Shown here: piece after piece, positions 9,730 to 20,800 of the stretch
How the letters are laid out: each line of letters opens with the position of its first letter
How positions within the stretch are numbered: position 1 is the stretch's first letter
Source of the DNA: Cafeteria roenbergensis
Taxonomy: Eukaryota; Sar; Bigyra; Bicosoecida; Cafeteriaceae
Reading direction: 5' to 3'
Assembly (NCBI GenBank): GCA_008330645.1
Contig: VLTN01000015.1
Location: forward strand, 248,001-312,000
DNA length: 64,000 nucleotides
Notes under the pieces: model-generated
Databases searched by the model: none
Seen by the model: only the letters and a program-made list of their open reading frames with translations
What the model was told of the DNA's origin: nothing
Program-made: the position numbers and the translations under genes

Positions 9730-10630
9730 GTGCCGCTCGGCGGGCGCACAATGCGCCCGGCAGCGGCCCACCACGACCGCATAACACAAATCGCCAAGGC
9801 TGCGTCAGCATCGTCGCAAGTGTGGCTGGAGCGCGCCCGGGAGCAAACCCGGGGCCGCAAAAGCGAATCAACGGGGAAATTTGACGACGAGAGCGCTTTG
9901 CCTTCCGAGGGCGCGTCGGAGCCGGCATCCGCTCCGTGGACCGCGGCCGCGACGGGCAGTGCGGCATTTGCGCTGCCGGCTCGCAGGCGCAGCGCTTCAG
10001 TTGGGAACACAGACGGCAGCACCTCGCGCTCCCCACCCCCAGGCCCGCAGCAAGGAGCACCTGCGAGCCACGCGTCGGCCAAGGACGGGCCCGCCTGGCG
10101 GCAGCCGGTGCCGCGCCGCGGCTCCGAGGAGCGAGTTCTGGCTTCGCGCGTTTCCCCGCCATCTCCCCTCGCAATTGGCGCGCCAATCTTCTTCAGCGCT
10201 GCGGCGACTTCGATGCAGACTTCTCCCAGCCAGCTTCCTGGCCCAGGCCTCCCAGCCGGGCCTGAGGCGGCGTGGAGCACGGGTCGCAAGCGTGCGCCGA
10301 GCGGGACCTCCGGCGCCGCGCTGCGCCCCAGCTCGTCGACTCTCGCCCTGCAAGCGGAATCAGAAGGGCTGCTTGGGGGCACAGTTCCTGTGCACCGGCA
10401 TCATGTCGCCGGAGTGGCGTTTGGGGCTCCCGGGTCGCCAGGCGGGCCAAAGCCCGTGCCGCGAAGCGCTGCCGGGCCGCTGGCAGCGACGCCGCACGGA
10501 GCGCCGGCGGCTCCACTCTTGGTGGGGGGCGAGCCTGGCACAGCCGAAGCAAGGCGTGGCGAGACGCGGGCAAGCGTCGGCGGGGGAGGGCTGCCGACGA
10601 GCCGTGCGAGAGACGATGCCAGCACGGGCA

Positions 10631-10666
<36 letters not shown>

Positions 10667-13137
10667 GCGACTCCGGCAACGGGACCAGAGCTCGTCCTGG
10701 CGAGGCAGCGCGCGCGTCCCCCAGTGCGGCTGGGCGCGACCAGGGCGGGCCGGCTCGTGCCGGGGCGGCGGAGGCAGGTGCAGGGGCCGCCGCGCAGCAG
10801 GGGGCGCCAGCCGCCGTGGCAGCTGGGGCCGCGGCAGGAGGGGGCCAGGGGCAAGGAAACGGCGACGACGGGGACGGCGGCGGTGGTGGGGGCGTTCGAG
10901 GCTGGGTTCTTCGGGCCGCGGCAGCAGTGCAAGCCCGGCGGGCGGGCCGCCCGGGCGCGCGCGCAGTGCCCTACGCGGCGCCGCTGGCACTCATCCTGGC
11001 CACAGTGGTGCTTGTGCGACACGCGCCTGCCCTGGCAGTGCTCCTCATCCTTGCGGCAAGCATATATACGCTCTCAAGGCAGGTGACCTTTGCGGCGCGG
11101 GACACTGGGGCCAGCTGGGACGCGCTCGACGATGGCTCGGCGCCCCCCGCTCGCCGGTCGGCTGCCCGCTCCGCTTGCTGCCGCGCCTCCCTGACGGCCA
11201 TCGGCCTGGCGCTGCTGGCCACAGTCCACGCCTCGCTGCTGGTGCTCTCGGTGGACCCCGGGGGCTGGATCACGCCGCTGCTGGCGCTCAAAGCCTGGCC
11301 GCGCCAGATGCCCTGGCTCGTCCAGCTGGTGGGAGTGGAGCCAGAGCCTGCGGTTTCGCGCGAAACCGGGATGCCGATCTCCCCGTTCAGCGACCAGGTG
11401 CCGCTTCCTCTGCCGCCCCCGGAGGCGACGGCATCGGTCTCGACCACCGAGTGGGCCGTGCTGGAGGTGCTTGCCTGTGGCCCGCTCTCTGAGACGTCTC
11501 TGTACTCTGCTGCGGGATCGGACGTCGTCACGGTTCAGCTCTGGGCAACGCTGTGGCGGACGGGGTTCGCGGACACGCTGGCTCGCCTGGCCCTGCTGGC
11601 GCTGAATGCGCTGCTGGTGGGCGTGGTCCCGCTCGGCGCGTGGAAGGGCCTGGCCTCGCTGGCGGTCGGTGACTGGGCCGGGGCGCGAGATGGCTGCGGC
11701 GAGGCGTGGTGGTGCTGCGGCTGCGGCTGCTGCTGCTGCGGTGGCCGGGGCCGGCCCGGGCGCCATCGGCGGCGCAGGTTCAGCGCAGGAGGAGGTCACG
11801 GCGGCGGCGGCAGCAGCGGCGGAGTGTATGCCGATGCTGCTGCCGGAGCTCGCGGTCGTGACACCGCCGGCTCCGGGAGCGCCAGTTCTCCTGGAATGCA
11901 TGCCGCCGCCGCGCGCGGCGCGTCTGCGTCTGCGACAGCGTTGAGGGCGGGCTCTATCGGGATCCCGGCCGGCGCGACGCAGCTCTCGGTCCCGGGCGGC
12001 GCATCTGCGCCAGAGGAGGAGTCCGACGACGAGGGCTGCGCCACCGCCTCGCTGGTGGCCGCGGGGCCCGGCGCTGGGCAGGTTCCCCTGCTAGGCCCGG
12101 GGTCGGACCCGGGGCCGGCCGGCCACGACGCCGATAGCCCACTCACTGGACCCACTCACCCGTCGGCTCAGCTACGCGGTGCGCCGGCAACGGCGAGCGA
12201 GCGATTGGGCGAGGGCGGCTCGGGGCCGTCTCCCTCGGCTGCTGCCACACCTGCTGCAGGCGCTGCGGCGAGGGCGGAGGCAGGGGCCGCAGCGCGGTCG
12301 GCCGCTGTGGAGAGCGGCGTGTCCCCGCGCCTGCACCCGAGCGCAGCTGGTGCAGCTGGCGCAGCTGGTGCAGCTGGTGCAGCTGGGGCTGCTGGCGCAG
12401 CTGGTGCAGCTGGGGCTGCGACGAATGCAGCCAGTGCAGCGGCGGGGATCTTGATGCCTGCTGGGGCGTCCGCAGCGAGGCGGGTGCGCTCAGTCGTGCT
12501 GGCCGCGTTGGGCAGAGCTGCCGCCGCTTACCGGGCGCTGGCCTGGCTTCCGCTGTGGTTTATGTTCTTGAGCAGCGCCAACTCGGCCCTGGATCCGCCA
12601 GCCGGGCCCAGCGGAGGCGACGCGGACGGCGGCGGCGGCAGCAGCGGCGGCGACGGGTTGGAACGCGCAGCCGCAATCGTGCCGTCGGTGCCGGCGATAG
12701 CGTACGTGCTGATCAAGCTCGTATATGTGCTCGACTGCGTGGTCCGGTGCGTCGCGCTGCTGCGCTATGGCATGCGGTGGCAGGTCGTGTGGGCGGTGCC
12801 AGCGCCAGCGCCGCCAACCGCCTTGGCCGACCGGCCCGCGGGCGGCGACGCTGGCGCAGCCCAGGGCGACCAAGCTGGCGACACGGCGGCGGCGGCGGCG
12901 GCAGGTGCTGCCCCGGACGCGGAAGAGGACAACTGCCCCATCTGCCAGGATGCCATGGCTGATGCTGTGGCACTGGTGCCGTGCGGACACAGGTTCTGCC
13001 GCGAGTGTGCGACGACGTGGATCGAAGGCCACCAGTCGAACTGCCCGGTGTGCCGCCAGCCAGTGGCCCAGGATGCCCACCCGCCGTGTATGGACGGCGG
13101 GAACGGGGCTGTCAGTTTCTGGCCGATGCTAATGTAG
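9730..13137 (+). CDS. Membrane RING-HC E3 ubiquitin ligase, RNFT1/2-like
   Basis: This is a membrane-embedded E3 ligase, by resemblance to the RNFT (RING finger and transmembrane) family that acts at the ER. The frame encodes up to 1,135 residues in one exon. The start is uncertain: ATG at 9730 or 9751. Residues 1 to about 400 are disordered, with a long Gly run near 10626-10665. Hydrophobic segments follow near 10970-11075, 11195-11250, 11580-11660, 12535-12580 and 12685-12775. A run of cysteines (WWCCGCGCCCC) at about 11706-11740 could be palmitoylated. An Ala/Gly repeat fills 12340-12425. The last helix pair (YVLIKLVYVLDCVVRCVALL) next to the RING is the RNFT pattern. The RING at about 12935-13065 has C3HC4 spacing: CPIC, CGHRFCREC and CPVC. 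RNFT proteins are usually under 450 residues, so this one is much extended at the N-terminus. Confidence 0.8.
12340..12425 (+). repeat. Coding GCAGCTGGN tandem repeat
   Basis: A nine-base unit (GCAGCTGGT and close variants) repeats about nine times and encodes Ala-Gly-Ala tripeptides within the linker of the RING protein. The length is a multiple of three, so copy changes would keep the frame. Confidence 0.8.
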
Positions 13138-13530
13138 CGCGGGATCTCATTGCGCTGTGGCCGCGAATTGATGGCGAAGCATGCATGTGTTGGGCATGCG
13201 CTGCGCACAGCTCCCGGTCCAGCGCGACTCCAGAGTGGGCCGATCAAGCCCCAGATGCTGCTGAGGGGAAGCCCCAGAGTCACACACCAATGCCTGCCAC
13301 TCGCCATGTGTCCTCCCAACATTTATGGGCATGCCAGTCTGCCTTATTGGAGAGTGAGTTGTCATGTTGAAATGCAACTCAGCCTTGAGTCTTGGACGTG
13401 TTTTTCCGCGCTCGTGCCCGAATGCCACACGCCACGCCTTGGCCGGTCCCCCCTCGCACTCGCCGCCGTCACAACTCAGCTCTTCCAGCCCACGCGCGTG
13501 TCATCTGGACCTCCCCGTGGCTCAGCGACC
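13138..13530. other. Intergenic, no gene seen
   Basis: This lies between the RING gene stop and the ABC ATPase start. It is a little less GC-rich than its flanks. Frames here are short and not protein-like. It should hold the 3' UTR of one gene and the promoter of the next. Confidence 0.45.
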
Positions 13531-14753
13531 ATGGCGGCCGTGTCGGCGGCCCCTGTGATCAGAGCAGACCTGTCGGAGGCGCATCCCAGGCCGTCGGGCG
13601 CCGCCACTGAGGGCGAGGCCCACGAGGTGGAGACAGACCGCCACGGGATGCCCATTCACCCTGGTGAGCTCAGCGGGCGTGCAGTGCGCCATGCGTCCCG
13701 GCACCGGTCGCCATGCGCCGGGACGCGCGCAGCAGCGTCAGGTGTGTTGAGCGCCCGCTGCCGCCGCCCGCTTCCCCGCAGGCAAGACGCTGGGCGAACC
13801 GGTGGTCGTGCTCAAGGATGTGCGCAAGGCCTACCTCCTTGACGGGGGCGCCAGCGTGGACGTGCTCAAGGGCATCAGCCTCAGCCTGGACACGGACCCT
13901 CGCGACGGCACTCCGTCTGAGTTTTACCCCATTCGCGAGGGCGAGTTCGTCCTGCTGCGCGGGGCATCCGGCCAGGGCAAGACAACTCTGTGCAACTGCA
14001 TCGGGGCGATCGACTCCGTCACTGGCGGCTCGATTGAGCTCTTTGGGGAGGTGCTGGACGCCAAAGCAGCAGACTCCGAGCGGACGCTGGCCGACCTGCG
14101 GCTGCGGAAAATCGGGTGGGTGTTTCAGTCGTTCCAGCTGCTCGGCGCGCTCAGCGCGTTTGAGAACGTGGAACTCCCCATGTCGGTGCTGGGCGAGCTG
14201 AGCAAGCAGGAGCGCACCGCGCGAGCAAAGATGCTGCTGGCGATGGTGGGTTTGGAGGACAGGATCAGCCACTTGCCGTCGGAGCTGTCCGGCGGCGAGC
14301 AGCAGCGCGTCGCAATCGCGCGCTCGCTTGCCAACGCACCCCGCCTGATGCTGCTGGACGAGGCAGTGGCTGACCTTGACACCCGCAACCAGGTTGCGGT
14401 CATGAACCTGCTGCTTCGAATCAACCTGGAGCGGAAGGTCACGATGATCATGGTCACGCAGTGAGACCTTGCCGCAGTGCGCGCTTCGGCTGCTGTCCAG
14501 CACTGCAGCGCCGCCCCCTCGCAACCCCCCGCGCGCTCGCACCAGCAAGTCTGGCTTCGCCTGCGAACGGCCCCTCTGTTTCGCGTGCGTTTCTCGGCCA
14601 ACGTTCCCTTCCCGCAGCGACCCGCACCTCGAGTGCTACGCCGACCGAATTCTCTACATCCGCGATGGGCGCATCGAGGCGCAGCAGATCAACGCGAAGC
14701 AGACGCCCCTCGATGCCGAGGCGCACGCTGCGTTTTTGGCGGCAGAGGGCTGA
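13531..14753 (+). CDS. Soluble ABC ATPase of prokaryotic LolD/MacB type
   Basis: There are three exons: 13531-13663, 13782-14460 and 14618-14753. The introns are 118 and 157 bases (phases 1 and 2) and the product has 315 residues. Residues 1-45 are a polar extension. The ATPase core has Walker A GASGQGKTT at about 105-113, Q-loop VFQSFQ, signature LSGGEQQRVAIARSL and Walker B RLMLLDEAVADLD. The second intron splits the H-loop: splicing joins VT-H-DPHLE and restores the catalytic His, which supports the gene model. The core with its LFGEVLD and ENVELPM segments is closest in style to bacterial LolD/MacB/FtsE ATPases, which pair with separate permeases. No permease gene is next to it. Its role (lipid or lipoprotein transport in an organelle, or a soluble non-transport ABC) is unknown. 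Bacterial ancestry is inference. Confidence 0.85.
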
Positions 14754-14877
14754 TGTGGCGCCGACTACGCAAATGCGCGCCTGAATATGAGCTCGAACAT
14801 CGCGGCCTTGAATCGGGCGGTTTGCGGCCAACCACACAGCACTCCACGCCTGCTTGCCGCCTGGCCAACGGCCCGGC

Positions 14878-17800
14878 ATGGCGAGCGGGGAGCACATTTC
14901 GATCGATGTGGACCAGCTGCACGCTCTCAAGGCCGAGTTTGACAACGTGCGCCGAGGGACCGCTGGTCGCAGACGGGCAGCCGTTGCGCTGCGGCCTCGC
15001 CAGGCGCGCGTTCGTGGCTCACGGCGGCATCCGTGGCAGCTCAAGAGTGCAGCCTTGTGGCGTGGCCAGCCAATGCAGTGCGCGCGTGCTTTGCCATCCT
15101 CGCGCCCCTGCTCGCTTGCCCGCGGCGCTGCTCGCTCGCAGGTGGACGGCGGCCTGAGCGAGGAGGCGTTTGTGCGCAAGTTCTCGCACATCCTGAAGCA
15201 GCCCCCCTCCGAGCTGACGAGGCTCTTCCTCAAGGTGCGCGTCTTGTGCAGGGCGGCGCCGGCGCGGCGCAGCGCTTGCGCGTCCCGGACCGGCTTGTTG
15301 GCCAAAGGCCTCCTTGAGCAACTGCAGCGACCCCGCCTCGCGCCCGCCCGCGAGCCGCCCGCTCGCCGCCGCCGCAGATCGATGCCAACTCGGACGGTAC
15401 TGTGGACTGGTCGGAGCTCAGCACGTTCCTGTTCCTGTCCGGGTCAGGGGCGCCCTCGGACGTGCGGGCGGACGGCGACGGCGGCGCCGGCCTGAACGGC
15501 CAGGTCGTTTTCGGCGCCTCCACGTCCCAAAGCAGCCAAGGAGGGGGCGACGAGCGTGGAGCTACTGGCGGCGCTCGCCGCGCCGCGCGGCTCGCGGCGG
15601 CGCAGAGCGGGGCCGGCGCCGGCCGCGCGCGCGCCAGGCAGCTGCTCGGCGGCGGCGACGGCATGAGCTCTGCCCGAGAGCAGGCCGAGGCGGCCAGGCT
15701 GGGCAAGGCGGTCACGCTGGCGGGGCTGCAGCTCACGGCCGTGTTCGACGCAATGGCTCGGGACACTGTCGCTCAGGCTGCCGCAGCGTCGCTCGGCGCG
15801 GCGGGCACAGCCGGCGGCTTCGCCGGGCTGACGTCGCCGCGCGGCGGCCCGTCGTCGACCGCCCTGGTAGCCGGGGGCGCGGGGCCGACCACGGCCGTGG
15901 CCCGCTCTTCGAGGCTTCAGTCGGAGAGCGCTGCGCAGGCGGAGCGGCGGCGAGCAGCGGTCCAGGCGGCCATCGCGTCCAAGCTCCCGCTCACCACTGC
16001 CACCCTCCGCATGGCGGTGGTGGGGGGATCCGGCGTGATGTCCACCCGGGCAGTGACGGGCCGCGGCTCTGCCGGCAGCGGCGACGGGCTCGTTCCCTCG
16101 GTGGCGCAGTGCAACTCCAGCGGTTTCGTGGCGCGCCTTCCGGAGGGCTCGGGCCACAGGGACCTCGTCTCTCGGCATATCTTTGTGCCGGGCTCCCGGC
16201 AGGGCCGCGGTTCCGCGCTGATGGGCGTCGGCGCAGGCATCCGGCACGCGGGGGGCGGAGCCGTGGGTTCCGGCGAACCCGCGACAGAGATGGCAGATGC
16301 CGATGACACCGGCATTGCTCGCGCGTCGTCGGCCGATCGCTACATCACGTCTGCGGACGACGGCACGGTGTGCGTGTGGGACGTGTCGGCGACGTCGGGG
16401 GCGCTGTCCAGGGCGCTGGCCTTCTCGTCCGGCAGAGCTGGCCCGGTGGGCCTCGCCTGGCTGCACCGCTCGGCTCTGCTGGCGGTCGCCACTTCGCGGT
16501 CTGTGTCGCTGTACGAGCTGAGCCCGTCAGTGGGGGGTGCGCTGCTTCGCGGGCGCATCTCGGCATCGCACTTTAGCAGCGCCGCTCTCACATGCCTCGC
16601 TGCGTATGTGCGGCGGGTGCCGGAGAGCGCCCCCCCGGCCGGAAGCGACAACTGGAGACATAAGCACAAGCAACAGCGCAAGCAGCAGCAGCGGCAGCGG
16701 CAGCAGGCAGCGGCGGCGGCGGCGGCAGGCCAGCGGCCACTGTCGCCGAGCGCCGGCGGGGATGCTGACGCTGCCACTGTCGGCTCGCGGGTCGGTGCTG
16801 TCGCGGCAGCGACTGGCCCCGCATCGCCGAGCGGCCGTCGGCGCAGCGTGGGATCAGGCAGCGTTCACGCGCAGCGCAGGCCGCTGTCTCCAATGTCTCG
16901 CGCGTCGTCGACCAACACCGGCAGAGCACCTGGGGCCGATGCCAGGGCCGACCACCCCCACGCCGACACCCAAGCCAAGTCTGACTTGGAGGAATCAGCA
17001 TCCATCATCAGCGAGTCTCTGGACGGTCGCACAGCGGCGCAGGTTGCCGCAGAGGCCGTGGAGGCAGCGAAGCGAACGGCGTTGGCCATGGCCACGCAGC
17101 AGCAGCAGCAGCAGCAGCAGCGGCAGCAGCGGCAAGCGGGAGGCGCTCTGGGGGCATTCCCCCAAGACGGTGGCAGCGGCATGGGGGGCGGCTCGGGCGA
17201 CCCTCACGAACGAGCCACCGGCGGCGCTGGTGCTGGCGCCGCCTCTGCCGCAGCTGCAGCAGGAGTCAGGGGCGGCGAGGGCGGGCAGGGCGACTTCGCT
17301 CCTGGGCCCAACGCGCACGCTGCGGTTTCGCCGCCCCCGCGGCGGACGCGCGGAGGCCGGCTGTCAGACCAGCGCAGCGTGTGGGAGGAGGTGCTGCTGG
17401 TGGGGACGTCGGCGGGGGACCTGTGGAGGGTGGTGCTGCGGCCGGGCTGGCACATCATCACGCTGGCAGAGGAGCCGAGCGAATCGGCTGAGCGCGAAAC
17501 AGAGCATGCGATCGACCAAGAAATGGCGAAGCGGTCAGCTGACCGGCAGCGGGCGGCCCACGAGGCTGCTGGCCTCGTGCGAAGGGGGCGGCTGCAGGCG
17601 CAGGCCTCGCGAGCCACGCGAAACCGTGCGGGCGGGTCCTCGGACGATGTTCGTGAAACTGCGCTTCAGGCGTCGCCGATACGCTCTGGAGGGATCGCGG
17701 ATCCTTCCGCCAGGGTATCCGGCAGAGCTGCTTCGTCCCGCCGTGCGCTGGTGCCGTCGGCCACGCCGATGCGGAAGCCGTCCCGCCCTGGCGTGCCCCG

Positions 17801-20800
17801 TTCAACGCACGGCGCAGGGCCCCTTCGCGGCCAGGCGGGCAGAGCCGTCGACCCCGCGGGCCGCGGTGCCTCGCCAGCACGTGCCTCGCTCACGGACGTC
17901 CCTCCAGAGGGCGCGACGGTATCCGGCGCCGCTGCGGGCGCCGCCTCCGCCGCCGCCACGGCCGCCGCCGAGGACGCGGACGTGGAGGCTGCCTGGGCGG
18001 ACACCGACCTTCGCTCCGCCGACGACATCCGGCGTGCTGACGAGCGAAGCCGCAGCGCGGAGGCCGCGGCTGTCGCGAAGGTGGTTGCGGACGCAGAGGT
18101 GGCAGAGCTTCACCCAGAAGAGACCGGCAGAGCCGACGCGATCATCGCCGCGGCGGTGGAGCGCGCGCGCGAGACGCTGGAGGGCCGGGCGCTCCGGACG
18201 CAGCAAGCGACGGCGGAGATGCGCAGCCGCGCGCAGAGCGACGAGGCGGCGACGCGACAGCGCCCCGGCGGCAAGAGGGGGCGGGGCAAGAGCGAGGACG
18301 ACTCGGGCGGAGGGAGCGACCGGGACTGGGACCCGGAGGCGGGGAGAGGCGCGGACGGGGGCAGCGGGGCCGCCGAGGGCGGCGGGTCGCCGTTGCCTGG
18401 GGAGACGAGCGCCGGCGGTCGCGGGCGCGCGGGGCGGCTGAGCAGGGTGCAGGGCCGCCGGCCGGCGGAGGAGACGCTGGCGCAGGGGCTGGGCGCGCGT
18501 GCGGGGGCGCGCGTTGGTCGGCAGCACATTGAGAACGTGTGGTTCGAGCGAGTGGCAACGCACAGGGCTGGCTCTGCCGTGAACCCGAGGCTGCTGTTCG
18601 ACGGGGACGACGCGCTGGGGGGGTCGGGCTCCGGCCCGGCGGTCAGCGGGATGGGCGCTCCCCGGGCCACGGGTGCCGGCGACGGCGGCGGGGGCGGCGG
18701 GCGCGGGGGCGGCGCCAGCAGCAGCAGACGGGGACGCGGGCATCGGCGGCGCAGCGGCGACGACGACCACGCTGGCAGCGGGGCCGATAAGTCGGACAGG
18801 AGCGTTACGGCCGTGGCGGTGTTGCGGGGCGCCGGCGGCATCGCCGTGGCCGGTGACAACGGCGTGGTGGTGGTGCTGGAGGAGGAGCGGCTCAAGCCGG
18901 CGTCGCACCTCCTGCTGACGGGGCCGGTGTCGTCGCTGGAGTGGAGCCCCCTGCAGCGCCTCCTTGCTGTCAGCGGGGCGTCGCGCGACGTGGTGCTGTG
19001 GTCGCCGTGGGACAGGCAGCCGCCCACGGCGCTGCAGGGCCATGCGGCCCGAGTGACCCACACCGTGTTCGCGGACCCCCTGCCCGTGGCCGTCTCTCTC
19101 AGCAGGGACCTCACTGCCTGCGTCTGGGACCTTCGATCCTTCCGCCGCCTTCAGACCATTTCAACCGCAGCCATCATCGGAACCGCCGTCGCTTCCGCAG
19201 CCTCGGGCGCCGGCGGATCGCACGAGAACGACTCAAAGGATCCTTCCGCCGCTCCAAGGGCAGAGCTACTTCGTGCTCTCGACGTCTTGGCAGAGCGATG
19301 GCTCCCCTTCGTCCACGTGAACACCCGGGCAGAGCCACCGTTCCTCATGGCAGCCGGCAGAGCCATCGTACAGTGGCCGCTGCGACCGGCAGCGGCGGTG
19401 TCGCTGTCCACGTCTGCGGCTTTGGGCGGAACTCCAGCTGCAGCGGCGGCCGCAGCGGCGGCGGCGGCGGCGGCAGCAGCGGCGGCGGGCGACGCGGCGG
19501 CAACGTTCCGCTCAGCGCTCTCCAGCGCAGCCAACGCCTCGGCGATTCCACCCAAGGTGCGCGCCCTCGCAGCGGCCGGCCTCACAGGCGGCAGAGCCCT
19601 CGGGGACCCGGACGAAGTGGCCGCAGCGGCGGCGGCAGGGGTGCTCTCGGAATGGTCGATTCGCGGCGCAAGAGAGCCTCTGCCGGCAGAGCTTCCCGGC
19701 TACGTTGGAAGGTCCGGCAGAGCGCGATCGCCGCGTGCGCAGAGCCCGCGGGCAGAGCTGGAGACAAGGCAGCTGTCAACCCGTGCCAGCTCACGAAACG
19801 CCAACACATTGCGGCGCGGAGCCAGCCGTCTCGGTGCGGTTTCACCGGAGACCGTCAGCCGATCAGGCACGGCGGGGAGCCGGGCCGGGCATGGCTCCAG
19901 AGCGCATGGAGGCGGTGACGTGGCCGGCGGCGCGTCGGACGCAGCCGCGGATGCCACCGCAAGCGTCGAGGTCGCTGCCCCGACCGACCCTGCGGCTCCC
20001 CCCGGCGTTGTGGGGGCGACGCCGCCCCTGTCGCTGGGGCCGCTCGCGCCGGTGGGTTCGGCGATTTACAACCCCGCCTTTCACGAGATTACCGTTGCGG
20101 AGCGGGACGGGGTGGTGGTCACCCTGTGGCAGGCTTCAAGCGGCAGCGCCACGTCGGCGTTCGCGGCGCGAGGAACGGCCTTCGGGGCCGCGACCACTGC
20201 CGCCGCAAGGGCCGGCCTGGGCTTCGTCCCCGGCACGCGGCACAGGACCAGGGGCGGAATCGGGGCTGTGATGTCGAGCTCAAGCGGCGGCGGCAGGGCT
20301 GGCGGCGGCGGCGGGGCCGGCGGTGGTGGCGGGGCCGGCGGCGGCGGCGGGGCGCTGGTGGGCGGGGCCTGGGACACGCAGCGCCGCGTCACGGCATCGA
20401 GTGGGTTCACCGAGCAGAGCCGCGCGGCACAGCTGCTTGCCAGCTCTGCCGCTTCGTCCACGCTGACGGCGGTTGCGCTGGACAACGAGGGGCGGCGCCT
20501 CGTGGTGGGAGGCTCCGACGGGCTCACCGTCGCGCTGATCAACCCGAGCAACGGGGCGTTGCTCGGCGAGGGGCTGCTGGTGGGAGATGCGCGCGGCTCC
20601 GCCATGCTGGACGGGAAACCGCTTGACCGCGTCGCGGCCGCGCAGGCGGACCCGGTGGGCGCTGTGCTGTGCGTCACCCGCGTGACGGAGTGCTCTGCCG
20701 GGGGCTCTGCCGCCGGGGGCAGCGGGTCGGGGCCGTCGTCGGTGTCGAAGCTGCTTTGCGTCGCCGTGGGCCGCCGCGTGTTCGTGTTCGACGACAGCGG

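Noticed and set aside
13531-14753. Bacterial contamination, suggested by the LolD-like ATPase (and the MetX and GH99 genes)
   Set aside because: The ATPase and MetX have spliceosomal introns with the same signals as the other genes, and all three sit between clearly eukaryotic genes on a continuous sequence.
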